Origin: Nocardia huaxiensis
Lineage (GTDB): Bacteria; Actinomycetota; Actinomycetes; Mycobacteriales; Mycobacteriaceae
NCBI RefSeq assembly: GCF_013744875.1
Contig: NZ_CP059399.1
Coordinates: 7,874,001 to 7,938,000, forward strand
Direction of reading: 5' to 3'
DNA length: 64,000 nt
Part shown: in pieces, positions 8,847-17,545 of the stretch
Layout of the letters: the number at the start of each line of letters is the position of its first letter
Numbering within the stretch: position 1 is the stretch's first letter
The notes under the pieces: generated by a model
What the model saw: the letters and a program-made list of their open reading frames with translations, nothing else
What the model was told of the DNA's origin: nothing
Databases searched by the model: none
Made by a program: the position numbers and the translations under genes

Positions 8847-10114
8847 CGGGCCGCCACCGTCTCGATGATCTCCCGCCACCGGTCCACGATCTCGCGCACC
8901 CGCTCGGCCCCCAGCCCGCCATCCGGCGAGTGCACCGAATAGTGCACCTGCTCAACGCCTTCCGGTTTGCTGGTCCCCAGGAACAGACTCATATCGAACA
9001 TGGTCAGCCGCGCCTGCTCACGCGAATGCGCTCCCGGAATCCACACGCCCACATCACCGAGGAAGTTGAAGTAGAACTTGGGGAAGTTGAAAGTCATGAA
9101 ACGCGGCCAGCTTTCGGGATGATGCCAGCACAGCAGCGTGAAGTCCTCGGGATGCGCCGGATAGGTGGCGATGGCATCGCGCAGCCGCGTCTCGAGGGTG
9201 CCGGGCACCGGCCGCAGCAGCCACGGGTAGTCGTCGGACAGCCACGCCACGGTGCGCGCCAGATCGGTGCCGGGCCGCAGGCGGCTGTAGCGGCCGTGCT
9301 TCTGCACCTGGATGGACCGGGCCACCCCGGTCACGTCCTCGATGGCCAAACCCAGTGTGACGAGCAGGATTCGGGTGTAGCTGGCCTCGTACGCGGCGGG
9401 CAGGTCCACCAGCAGCCGCTGGGCCGCCGCACCGTCGATGACGCCGTCCAGATGCACCGACTCCGGGGTGACCTCCCGGCTGAACACATTCGGTTCACTG
9501 TCGGTGGCGGACAGCCAGTAGTCCAACTCCCCCGCCCGGCTCGGCGCGAGCTCGTCCAGGAACTCGGCCCACTCCGACCCGGTGATGGCTTCAGGCGGCA
9601 GCGAAATCGGTTCGCCCGCTTCCCATTGCCGCACATAGGTGGCGACGTCGTCCCACAGCACCCACATGGCCACCCCGTCGATGGCGATGTGGTGAGCGGT
9701 GAGCAGCAGAATGCTCACGTCGTACGACCGGGTCAGCAGCACCGCCGTCACGATCTTCCCGGCGGGCGGATCCAGCCGCATATTGTTCTTGATCGACTCC
9801 TCTTCCATCAGCGCCACCAGCGCATCGGGTTCGAGGCCCTCGATATCGACCGTGCGCACATCCAGGCGGGCCGGGTCGAGCTCACCGCCCGACTCGGGTT
9901 CGATGAGGCACCCGGCGTTCTCGCCGTAGCTGTACCGGCTGCGCAGCGCCTCATGATTGTCGATCAGGGCATTGACCAGCCGCTGCGCATCCTCCAGCCG
10001 CATGGCCACCGGCACCGGGCAGGGGATGGTGATGCCGAAGACCGCCGGGTTCGCATCCCAGGTGAGGAATTTCTTCGCGGCGGCGGTCAACCGCCCGGGA
10101 CGTAGATCTGACAT
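8843..10114 (-). CDS. Free-standing condensation-domain acyltransferase
   Basis: This 423-aa single-domain member of the NRPS condensation/PapA-like superfamily has the catalytic HHxxxDG motif as HHIAIDG (H141, H142, D146, G147). No adenylation or carrier-protein domain is fused. Free-standing members typically esterify or amidate a sugar or alcohol with an acyl group from CoA or a carrier protein. In this operon a plausible role is acylation of the glycosylated aminocyclitol. ATG 10114 is chosen because AGGA lies about 6 nt upstream; an in-frame ATG at 10126 is possible. The gene lies 22 nt after the acetyltransferase stop and overlaps the next gene by ATGA. Confidence 0.85.
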   Translation of the reverse strand: MSDLRPGRLTAAAKKFLTWDANPAVFGITIPCPVPVAMRLEDAQRLVNALIDNHEALRSRYSYGENAGCLIEPESGGELDPARLDVRTVDIEGLEPDALVALMEEESIKNNMRLDPPAGKIVTAVLLTRSYDVSILLLTAHHIAIDGVAMWVLWDDVATYVRQWEAGEPISLPPEAITGSEWAEFLDELAPSRAGELDYWLSATDSEPNVFSREVTPESVHLDGVIDGAAAQRLLVDLPAAYEASYTRILLVTLGLAIEDVTGVARSIQVQKHGRYSRLRPGTDLARTVAWLSDDYPWLLRPVPGTLETRLRDAIATYPAHPEDFTLLCWHHPESWPRFMTFNFPKFYFNFLGDVGVWIPGAHSREQARLTMFDMSLFLGTSKPEGVEQVHYSVHSPDGGLGAERVREIVDRWREIIETVAAR

Positions 10115-10136
10115 GGCTGTCCTCATGCTCGGTGGA

Positions 10137-11402
10137 TCAGAAGGGAGTGATGTTGAAGGGCCGCTGAGCCGGGGCCAGTGCGGCGTCGAGGGCCCGCACG
10201 ACACCGGGGGTGATTTCCTCGAGCCGCCCGGCGCGATGCAGTTCCTGCGGGGTGTACGCGCCGAAATAGGCGCTCGCCAGCTCCATCGGCCCGATCCGCA
10301 GGTCGGCTCGCGCGGTGTCCGGAGCGGGTTCCCAACTGCCCTGTCCCACAGTGACATCGAGGGTGAACAGGCCCGGCGTCAGACCGTAGGGGTCGACGAT
10401 CTCGATCACGCCGTGGAAGTCGGCGCGATAGGACCGCACCTGAAAAGCCTTCGCCGCAGCAAGAATCCACATCCACACCCCTGGATCGACCGCAGTGGTC
10501 GCCGCTCCGCGCGGATCCTCCAGCAGCAGCGGGGTGGGATCGTCCAGTGCGGTCTCCATGAGAATCTCGGCGTACTCGCCGTGACCGAGCAAGCAGCGCA
10601 ACAACTCCCGGTGCGCCGCCAGGGTGACCGCGCAGAAATCGCGCACCAGCACGGTGTCGCCGACCAGGTCGTAGAGCACGTACCCATCCGGGTGAACGAT
10701 GACGCAGGAGCTGTCGTCATAGGTCGCGGGCCAGTAGTGCTCGCCCCGGCTCAGCGCCCCGGGCGTCGCGCGCTGCCACCGGTCGTAGATCTCGCGCAGC
10801 AGCTCCCGCGCCGCACCCGGCCGCATCTCCCGCGCCGTCGGCAGCCCGTTCGAGCCGGCCGTCTGCGCCGCGCGCCCCGTCCTCCCCGCTGGAAGCGATT
10901 CCGCTACTGCCGCACCGAGTTTCGCTCGCCGCCGGTCGATGCGCAGTCGCCGGGTGTGGCCCGCGACGCCGACATAGCTGTAACTGGCACCGGGGCCGGG
11001 CATGGCGGCGAAGACCTCCGCGCCGGATTCCACCGCGATGTACATGGTTTCGGCCTGCAGTTTGGCGTAGAGGCCGCGCTTCTGGTGGGTGGTGGCCACC
11101 ATCCCCTGCGCACAGGCGGCGACCTTCAGCTGCCCGCCGCCGGGGACCGACACGGACATGCGCACGACTGCCACCGTGCCGACCACGAAGGGCGCATCGG
11201 GCTCCGAGACGTCCTCGGCCACTACGACATCCGAAAGCAGGAACTGCCGCTTCCAAGCCTCGAAGTCGGCCGCCCGCACGCCACCGAAAGCACGGTCATA
11301 GCAGTCGCGCAGGGCATCCCAGTCGTCCTCGCGCGCCCGGCGCAGGCGGATGCCGTCCACCACCCGCCCCTCCCAGTCCGTCATCAGATCGGAAGTCGTC
11401 AT
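10137..11402 (-). CDS. Eis-family GNAT N-acetyltransferase
   Basis: This 421-aa protein has the architecture of mycobacterial Eis: an N-terminal GNAT domain with the acetyl-CoA loop near residues 100-117 (ATTHQKRGLYAKLQ), a second GNAT-like region and a C-terminal sterol-carrier-like domain. In M. tuberculosis Eis, a tyrosine (Tyr126) and the terminal carboxylate of Phe402 act in catalysis. Here a tyrosine-rich SYSYVG segment lies at 140-145 and the protein also ends in Phe. Eis enzymes acetylate amines of aminoglycosides, so within an operon that appears to make a deoxyinosamine-type ring the enzyme may be a tailoring or self-protection step. ATG 11402 overlaps the aminotransferase stop (ATGA). 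Confidence 0.85.
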   Translation of the reverse strand: MTTSDLMTDWEGRVVDGIRLRRAREDDWDALRDCYDRAFGGVRAADFEAWKRQFLLSDVVVAEDVSEPDAPFVVGTVAVVRMSVSVPGGGQLKVAACAQGMVATTHQKRGLYAKLQAETMYIAVESGAEVFAAMPGPGASYSYVGVAGHTRRLRIDRRRAKLGAAVAESLPAGRTGRAAQTAGSNGLPTAREMRPGAARELLREIYDRWQRATPGALSRGEHYWPATYDDSSCVIVHPDGYVLYDLVGDTVLVRDFCAVTLAAHRELLRCLLGHGEYAEILMETALDDPTPLLLEDPRGAATTAVDPGVWMWILAAAKAFQVRSYRADFHGVIEIVDPYGLTPGLFTLDVTVGQGSWEPAPDTARADLRIGPMELASAYFGAYTPQELHRAGRLEEITPGVVRALDAALAPAQRPFNITPF

Positions 11403-12706
11403 GGGCGAGCGCCTTTCGTGAGCGAGCAGCCGGAGGCGGCGGACAGGGCGTCGGAGCGGGTACGGACCTTGTCGAGCGCGGTGAGGATGCCGTCGATGTC
11501 GGCCGTATCGCCCAGCAGGACGCTGTGGTGCAGGAGCAGGGTGTGATCCCGGTAGTGGTCTGCCCCGGGGAAATCCCGGCCGGTCATGCGATCCCACGTG
11601 GCATCGGGCAGGCGCGCGAAACGCGGCTTCGTCCGGGGGCGCAGCAGGATGCTGCGGTGCAACGGATCTCGCGGCGGATAGACGCGGGTACCCAGCTCGG
11701 CGGTCAGTGCGGCGGCAACCGCCTCGACCGGCGCGGCGCCGAAAGCGCCGGGACACACACGGATTCCGTACTCGTAGATGGCCCGTCGATCGACCGGCGC
11801 GGGCACGGGCACGGGCGCGAGCCCGGGGATGTCCGCGAGCCCGGCCTCGAGTTCCTTGGCGCGCTGCTCCCGCAGTTCGTTCTGGGCGTCGAGCCGGGGC
11901 AGCTGATCCAGCAACACCGCCGCTGTCAGTTCCGACATGCAGTAGTTCGCGCCCATGATCTCACCGCGTTCGACCAGCTCGTACTCGCCGACCCCGGGTA
12001 CGCCCGGCGTGTAGCCGCGAGAATCCGCGCGCAGCTGAAGCATTCGCTGATAAAGGTGCTGCCGGTCGGTGATCACCGCGCCACCCTCGCCGCCCGCCAG
12101 GGTTTTGGCCGCGCCGAGGCTGAACACGCCCGCATTGCCGAAGGTGCCGACCGCACGGCCCGCCCAGCGCGCGCCGTGCGCCTGTGAGCAGTCCTCGATC
12201 AGCGGCAGCCCCGTGGCGAGGGTGGCCGCCGGGACATCGTCGAGATCGACGGTGGTGCAGGCGAGATGGACCGCGATCACGGCCCGCGTCCGCGCCGAGA
12301 GCCCGTCGCGAATGGATTCGCCGGTGAGGCAGCCGGATTCGGGATCCACATCCACCAGCACCGGTGTCGCACCCACGCGCAGCACCGCCGTGGCCGGAGC
12401 CACCCAGGTGACAGCCGGAACGATCACCTCGTCGCCGGGGCCCACGCCCAGTGCTTCCAAAGCGATCACCAGTGCACTCGAGCCGTGGTCGACGCTCACC
12501 CCGTAGGCCGCGTCGTGGTAGCGCGCGAACGCCTCACCGAACAGCCGCTCCCGGGATTTGCCGCCGTCGGGGGCGTACCAGCTGACCGACCAGCGCTCGG
12601 AGCGCAAGGCGGCGAGCAGTTCTCGCTCGGTGCTCTCGTCGTACTGCGGCCAGCGCGGCCAGGACGCGGCGCGGCGGACCGGTGGGCCGCCATGAATGGC
12701 CAGCAT
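11399..12706 (-). CDS. DegT-family aminotransferase, L-glutamine:2-deoxy-scyllo-inosose type
   Basis: This 435-aa PLP enzyme of the DegT/DnrJ/EryC1/StrS family has internal aldimine lysine K201 in SLGAAKTLAGGEGGA and the PLP-pyridine aspartate in IEDCSQAHG (D172). Several segments match the BtrS/StsC subgroup rather than generic sugar aminotransferases: SWPRWPQ near the start, QLRADSR, the GANYCMSELTAAVLLDQL region, and the HHSVLL tail. That subgroup transfers the glutamine amino group to 2-deoxy-scyllo-inosose or scyllo-inosose. ATG 12706 has GGAGG about 4 nt upstream. It lies 33 nt after the synthase gene, which would supply its substrate. Confidence 0.88.
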   Translation of the reverse strand: MLAIHGGPPVRRAASWPRWPQYDESTERELLAALRSERWSVSWYAPDGGKSRERLFGEAFARYHDAAYGVSVDHGSSALVIALEALGVGPGDEVIVPAVTWVAPATAVLRVGATPVLVDVDPESGCLTGESIRDGLSARTRAVIAVHLACTTVDLDDVPAATLATGLPLIEDCSQAHGARWAGRAVGTFGNAGVFSLGAAKTLAGGEGGAVITDRQHLYQRMLQLRADSRGYTPGVPGVGEYELVERGEIMGANYCMSELTAAVLLDQLPRLDAQNELREQRAKELEAGLADIPGLAPVPVPAPVDRRAIYEYGIRVCPGAFGAAPVEAVAAALTAELGTRVYPPRDPLHRSILLRPRTKPRFARLPDATWDRMTGRDFPGADHYRDHTLLLHHSVLLGDTADIDGILTALDKVRTRSDALSAASGCSLTKGARP

Positions 12707-12739
12707 GGAACCTCCGTGGTCGTCGGGAACAGCGGGCCG

Positions 12740-13924
12740 TCAGATCAGCTGTCGCGCGGCGGGATTCGCCGGGCGCGCTGGACGCCGGGCGATCACCTCG
12801 AGCGCTTCGCGCAGCTCCGGCAGCGCGACCGGGACCAGCGGCAGGTCACCGGTCATCGCCGGTCGCCCCGGTGCGCGCAGCAGCACGAAGGGCAGGGCGT
12901 CCGTGGGCGTTTCGAGGTGGCCGCGCTTGTTGTCGTCGGCGGCGACCCGCAGCACCTGTTCGACGGTCATCCCGGCGGGTAGGCACGGTTCCACGCCCAG
13001 CCCGGTCACCAGCTCGTAGTGCAGACTCACGGCATCGTCGGAGAGCCATCCGCGCGCGTGCGAGATGTGCGCGGCCACCAGCATTCCCAGTGCGATGGAC
13101 GCGCCGTGCGACAGTCCGGCCGCCCCGCGCGCCCGGTGATCACACAGTTCGATGGCATGCCCGGTGGTGTGCCCGTACTCCAGTACCAGTCCCGAGCCGC
13201 GTTCGAAGGTGTCGCCCTGCGTCACCGCCGTTTTCGCCGCGATGCTGGCGTCCAGCAGCCACCGCAGCGCCCGGGGCGCGGCCAGGTCGCCGCCCGCGAT
13301 CACCGCCCGCAACCCGTCGATCGCCTCCGGCTGGATCGCCAGGCAATTCTTCGCCATTTCGCACAGGCCGGAACGCAATTCGCGCACCGGCAGGGTTTCG
13401 AAGAATCGCACATCGGTGTACACGGCGGTCGGCGCGTAATAGGTGCCGAGTGCGTTCTTCCCGATCGGGCTGTTTATCGCCTGTTTCAACGACAGCACCG
13501 AATCCATGGCGGCAATGGTCGTGGTGGGTACGTGCACCAAGCGCACGCCGCGGAAAAGCAGGCTCGCCATGAGCCCGGCCAGGTTTCCCGGCACCCCGCC
13601 GCCGAAGGACACCACCACCGAGCGCCGGGTGGCGCCACCTCGCAACGCTGCGTCCAGATGCCGGGACAGACAGGTCATGGTCTTCATGGACTCGCCCGCG
13701 GGATGGGACAGCAGCAGGAACGGCGTGCGCCCGGCCAGGCGCGCAGGCATATCGGCGTACACCTCGCGCACCCGGTCGTCGGTCACGATTATCAGCAGAT
13801 CGGCATTCAATTCGGCGAGCCGGTCCGCGATTTCCCCGGCGCAGTCCGCGCCGAATTCGTAGGGAAAGGCGGAGTCGCCGATTCGAATGGCACGCGAATG
13901 CAGTCCCCCATGTTCCGGCCACAT
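12740..13924 (-). CDS. 2-deoxy-scyllo-inosose synthase-like sugar phosphate cyclase
   Basis: This 394-aa member of the dehydroquinate synthase superfamily would cyclise glucose-6-phosphate to the carbocycle 2-deoxy-scyllo-inosose with NAD+ and a metal. Visible features are FGGGVPGN and AGLMASLLFRG (NAD-binding region, about 107-126), HVPTTTIAAMDSVLSLKQA (131-149) and metal ligands at E189 (LCEMAKN), H252 (EYGHTTGH) and H273 (LSHG). The late motif DDNKRG resembles BtrC-type synthases rather than shikimate-pathway AroB. The next gene is the matching aminotransferase, which supports this assignment. ATG 13924 is chosen because AAGGTG lies about 6 nt upstream; the frame extends further with no homology. 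Specificity is inferred from motifs. Confidence 0.87.
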   Translation of the reverse strand: MWPEHGGLHSRAIRIGDSAFPYEFGADCAGEIADRLAELNADLLIIVTDDRVREVYADMPARLAGRTPFLLLSHPAGESMKTMTCLSRHLDAALRGGATRRSVVVSFGGGVPGNLAGLMASLLFRGVRLVHVPTTTIAAMDSVLSLKQAINSPIGKNALGTYYAPTAVYTDVRFFETLPVRELRSGLCEMAKNCLAIQPEAIDGLRAVIAGGDLAAPRALRWLLDASIAAKTAVTQGDTFERGSGLVLEYGHTTGHAIELCDHRARGAAGLSHGASIALGMLVAAHISHARGWLSDDAVSLHYELVTGLGVEPCLPAGMTVEQVLRVAADDNKRGHLETPTDALPFVLLRAPGRPAMTGDLPLVPVALPELREALEVIARRPARPANPAARQLI

Positions 13925-13934
13925 CGAATTCACC

Positions 13935-13968
13935 TTGCCAATATCGAATGTGAAGTGGCACTTGGCAA
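13935..13968. promoter_or_regulatory. Inverted repeat in the divergent promoter region of the aminocyclitol operon
   Basis: TTGCCAA (13935-13941) and TTGGCAA (13962-13968) are exact inverted copies 20 nt apart. Inside lies the small palindrome AAGTGGCACTT (13953-13963). The element is 10-44 nt upstream of the inosose synthase start, in the 225-bp gap facing the divergent XRE-type regulator. It is a candidate operator for that regulator. Confidence 0.4.
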
Positions 13969-14149
13969 CTTCTCGGATACCCCAGTCAGATGCTCTCCGC
14001 GCAGGCGGCGCCACCGCCCGGAGCCGCACCCGGCACCGCTACCACCGCCAGGGGCACCGAGATGTGAAACACACATTTTCAGTATCTGACCGCAGGCGCG
14101 CGATCACTCCGCGTGCCTATCCTCGACAAGACGAGCGAAAGGACACCCG

Positions 14150-14941
14150 TTGGCAGACAACACCGTTGGCGCACCCTCCGACGGCCCGCTACGCGTCCCC
14201 ACGCTGGCCGAGTTCATCCGCGACCGCCGCGCCCGCGCCACCACAGCGCACCCGGCCGGTCTCACCCGCAAGGAACTGGCCGAGGCCACCCACGCCAGCC
14301 TCGGCTATATCGCCAAGATCGAACAGGGCGAGGCGCTCAATCCCGGTGCGGCCATTCTGGATTCCCTGGCGACGGTTCTGGAGCTGGACCCGGCCGACCG
14401 CACGCACCTGTATCACCTGGCCCAGCAACGCCCTTCGGCTCCGGCCGCACCGCCGCTGCGCACCGCCGACCCCACCCTGCGCGCCACCCTGGACGGCCTG
14501 CTCCCGCACCTGGCCGCGGTCCTGGACGACGGCTGGCGAATCGTGGACCACAACAGTGCATTCGACGACGCCCTGCCCGGTCTCACCGGCACCGGCCACG
14601 TGCTGCGCTGGATGTTCACCGACCCCCGCGCCCGCATAGTGGTCGAGGAGTGGGAACGCGAGGCACATCTGATGGTCGGCCGCTTCCGCGCCTACGCCGC
14701 GCTGGCCCGCGACCCCGGCGAGGTGGAAGCGGTGCTGCGCGAGCTCAGCGAGCACCCCGACTTCCGGCGCATGTGGACGGCCGGGCACGTGTGCATCGGC
14801 CGCAGCGATCCGGCCTTTCTGCTCCGGAATCCGCGCACCGCAACGATTTTCGAGGTCCGGGTGCAGCGCTACCGCAGCACCGCCCCCGGCCCGGCGCATC
14901 AGCTGTTCATCGGGCTGACCGACCAGGCCCCGGTCGGTTGA
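14150..14941 (+). CDS. XRE-family regulator with MmyB-like ligand-binding domain
   Basis: This 263-aa protein has an N-terminal helix-turn-helix (about residues 15-80, LTRKELAEATHASLGYIAKI with EQGE following). The C-terminal domain resembles the MmyB-type ligand-binding fold, with DDGWRIVDHNSAF and the late HPDFRRMW and DPAFLLRNP segments. Such regulators are common beside actinobacterial biosynthetic or redox genes. It starts with TTG at 14150, supported by GAAAGGA 7 nt upstream. It is transcribed divergently from the aminocyclitol operon and may control it. Its 3' end overlaps the convergent hydrolase by 35 bp. Confidence 0.85.
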   Translation: MADNTVGAPSDGPLRVPTLAEFIRDRRARATTAHPAGLTRKELAEATHASLGYIAKIEQGEALNPGAAILDSLATVLELDPADRTHLYHLAQQRPSAPAAPPLRTADPTLRATLDGLLPHLAAVLDDGWRIVDHNSAFDDALPGLTGTGHVLRWMFTDPRARIVVEEWEREAHLMVGRFRAYAALARDPGEVEAVLRELSEHPDFRRMWTAGHVCIGRSDPAFLLRNPRTATIFEVRVQRYRSTAPGPAHQLFIGLTDQAPVG

Positions 14942-15749
14942 GGGAGTCCCGCGCCAGGAATGATCGCAGCAGCGCGTTGAATTCGCGCGGATGCGTCAGA
15001 TTCGGCGTCATGGCCGCACCGTCGATCGCGTGCACCGGCACCCCGAAAGCCGCTGCCAGCTCGGCGGACTCACCGGCATCGGTGTCGTGGTCGCCCGTGC
15101 CCCGGATCACGAGCACCGGGCAGCGCACGGCCTCGAGCAGCTCGAGCACCGCATCCCGATTGACCGCGCACTCCCCCGCCCCGCGCAGGCGCGTGCGATC
15201 ACCGGCCAGCCACCTGTCCCGCCACGGCCGCACCTGCGCCACATCGTTTCCGATGATCAGCGACGACACCGTGCGCGCCACCGGCCCGAACGGCTCCCCG
15301 TCCGTCCAGGCCGTGATCACCTCCCGATATCCGGCCCGCCGCTCCGCGGTCAACGCGTTCGCCCCCGACCCGACCAGGATCAGCCCGTCCACCCGCGACT
15401 GCGCCAGCAGCGCCATGCGCACCGCGGTGGCCGCCCCGTGCGAAACCCCGCCCACCGTCACCCGATCCAGGCCGAGGGCATCCACCACGGCCCACGCGTC
15501 CCGCGCCAGATCCCAATAGCTGAACGGCGTTCCGTCGTCCTCGCTCGGCCCGTGCCCGCGCGAATCGATCAGGATGATCCGATACTTGCGCCCGAACTCC
15601 GCCACCTGCGGCTCGAACATCCCCTGATCCAGAAACAGCGTGTGCGCCAGCACGATCGGCGGCCCGCTCCCCCCACTGTCGCTGTAGTGGATCCGTACGC
15701 CCCCGCGCGTAACAAACGGCATCTGCTCCGTATTCTTCTGTGTCTCCAC
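14907..15749 (-). CDS. Alpha/beta hydrolase
   Basis: This 280-aa alpha/beta-hydrolase-fold enzyme has the nucleophile in GVSHGAA (S103), the acid probably D220 in RGTGDHDTD and the histidine H253 in NLTHPREF. DSRGHGPSE at about 62-70 is the usual family motif. There is no signal peptide, so it is probably cytoplasmic. The ATG at 15749 is the first in frame; an internal ATG at 15722 is possible. The substrate is unknown, and it is not obviously part of the aminocyclitol operon, being separated by the regulator. Confidence 0.8.
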   Translation of the reverse strand: METQKNTEQMPFVTRGGVRIHYSDSGGSGPPIVLAHTLFLDQGMFEPQVAEFGRKYRIILIDSRGHGPSEDDGTPFSYWDLARDAWAVVDALGLDRVTVGGVSHGAATAVRMALLAQSRVDGLILVGSGANALTAERRAGYREVITAWTDGEPFGPVARTVSSLIIGNDVAQVRPWRDRWLAGDRTRLRGAGECAVNRDAVLELLEAVRCPVLVIRGTGDHDTDAGESAELAAAFGVPVHAIDGAAMTPNLTHPREFNALLRSFLARDSLNRPGPGRSAR

Positions 15750-15786
15750 GACCGAGCTGTGTCTCCGGCCGAGCTACCACGCTAAC

Positions 15787-17529
15787 TCAGGCCAGTGGTT
15801 CACCGAAGGTTTGGCGGCCCATCAGGTAGGTGGCCTCGACCTTCAACTCGCGCAACTGTTCCGGTGGCGTGCTGCGCGGATTGCCGGACAGCACCACCAG
15901 ATCGGCGAATTTGCCCTGCTCCAGACTGCCGGTGTCGCGATCGAGATGCAATTGCCAAGCGGCATCGATGGTTTGGGCGCGCAGGGCCTCGTCGACCCCG
16001 ATGCGCTGCTCGGGAGCCAGCACCTGCCCGCTGCCCCTGGCGGTCCGGGTGACGGCGGTGGCGATATTGCCGATCGGATCGGGCGGGGTGACGGTGCCGT
16101 CATTGTGGAAGGAGATGCGCACACCGGCGTCGAGCGCCGCCTTGGCCGACATCCAGTGCCCGCCGTACTCCGGCCCGAACAGCTCGTCGACCAGCACATC
16201 GCCCCAGTAGTAGACGTGCTCGATGAAAAGGCTGGTGGTGACGCCCATCCGGGCGGCGCGAGCGAACTGGTCGGGCCGCATGGCCCCGACGTGCTCCAGT
16301 CGCAGCCGCGCATCGGCGATCGGACTGGCGGCGAGCGCGCGCTCGTACGCGTCGAGCACGCTGTCGATGGCCGCGTCCCCGTGCACATGCGTCGACAGCT
16401 GCCAGCGCTGTGCGATGAAAGCCTGTGCCAGCCTGTCGAATTGCTCCGGCGTGTAGTTCATTCCGCCGTGATGGTCCGGGCCGAGACCCATGCGCGCGGT
16501 GGTCTCGTCGGTGAGGTACGGAAAGGTGGTGTCGATATTGCCCTGCCACGGTGAGCCGTCCGCCCACAGCTTCATGCCGATCTGCGCGAAGAGCTGGTCG
16601 CCGCCAGAATAGCCGCCACCCAGATGCTGTGCCTTCGAAGCCAATTCCGGTGTGCCGATCTCGTATCCGCGCACCCGCAGCTTGCAGTCGGCCTCACCGG
16701 AGATCGTCTCGTACAGCTCGGCGAGTGTGGCCGAGTAGGTGTGCTCGCTACAGGTCGCGATGCCCGCCTGCGCCAATTGCCCGTAGGCCCAGCGCATATT
16801 GTCGGCCATCTTGGGCGCGAGCACCTTCTCGTACGGCGCGACCAGGGCCAGAATGGCCGGAGTTTCGGCGGCCTCGCCGGTCAGCTGCCCGTCGGCATCG
16901 CGCCCGTACTTTCCGCCAGTGGGATCGGGGGTGTCGGCGGTGATCCCGGCCTGTCGCAGCGCAGCCGAATTGGCGTAGGCCGCATGCCCGCTATTGGCCA
17001 CGATCACCACCGGGTTGTCGGGTGCGCGCTGATCGAGCTGCTGCCGTGTCGGCAGCTCCAGCCCCGGTTGCAGCAGAATATCGATGCCGTACAACAGAAT
17101 CGGCGTGCCCTTAGGCGTCGTCGCCACGGTGTCGGCGAGTGCGCTCCACACCTGCGCCCCGGTCGGCACGGTGAACGGCCGCACATCCACGGCGGGCGGC
17201 GCGAGCGCCGAGGCGATCTGCGAGGGATGGCTGTGCGCCTCCACGAAGGCCGGGAGCAGCGTCCTCCCAGCCAGATCCACTGTCCTCGTGGCGGATCCGC
17301 GCAATCCGAGCACATCCGCCTCCGACCCGACCGCCAGAATCCGCCCGCCGGCCACCGCCAGCGCCTCCACCTCCGGAGCGCCACCGGCCACCGGCAGCAC
17401 CGATCCGCCCCGGAAGATGTAGTCCGCCTTGCCGTTCGAGGATCCGCCCGGCGAGCAGCCCGCCATGGCTGCCGTCGCCGCGAGGGATGCTCCAGTCAGA
17501 AAACCACGCCTGCTCACCCGCATTCCCAC
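15787..17529 (-). CDS. Exported amidohydrolase family 3 protein (YtcJ-like), Tat lipoprotein
   Basis: This 580-aa metal-dependent amidohydrolase has an N-terminal twin-arginine signal (SRRGFLTG) followed by a lipobox, AMAGC with C25, so it should be exported folded and lipid-anchored. The TIM-barrel metal motif EAHSHPSQ lies near residue 96, with further ligands suggested by LSTHVHGDAAID and SFHNDG. The composite beta-sandwich closes with GKFADLVVLSGNP, typical of the family. The substrate is unknown; relatives are annotated as predicted amidases or deacylases. It lies just downstream of, and on the same strand as, the M20 amidohydrolase gene (16-nt gap), so co-transcription is likely. Confidence 0.85.
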   Translation of the reverse strand: MGMRVSRRGFLTGASLAATAAMAGCSPGGSSNGKADYIFRGGSVLPVAGGAPEVEALAVAGGRILAVGSEADVLGLRGSATRTVDLAGRTLLPAFVEAHSHPSQIASALAPPAVDVRPFTVPTGAQVWSALADTVATTPKGTPILLYGIDILLQPGLELPTRQQLDQRAPDNPVVIVANSGHAAYANSAALRQAGITADTPDPTGGKYGRDADGQLTGEAAETPAILALVAPYEKVLAPKMADNMRWAYGQLAQAGIATCSEHTYSATLAELYETISGEADCKLRVRGYEIGTPELASKAQHLGGGYSGGDQLFAQIGMKLWADGSPWQGNIDTTFPYLTDETTARMGLGPDHHGGMNYTPEQFDRLAQAFIAQRWQLSTHVHGDAAIDSVLDAYERALAASPIADARLRLEHVGAMRPDQFARAARMGVTTSLFIEHVYYWGDVLVDELFGPEYGGHWMSAKAALDAGVRISFHNDGTVTPPDPIGNIATAVTRTARGSGQVLAPEQRIGVDEALRAQTIDAAWQLHLDRDTGSLEQGKFADLVVLSGNPRSTPPEQLRELKVEATYLMGRQTFGEPLA

Positions 17530-17545
17530 CCTCTCGACGTGTCGA

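Noticed and set aside
12740..13924. The cyclase as the housekeeping 3-dehydroquinate synthase (aroB)
   Set aside because: The neighbouring gene is an inosose-type aminotransferase, not aroK or aroC, and the DDNKRG motif resembles BtrC-type synthases.
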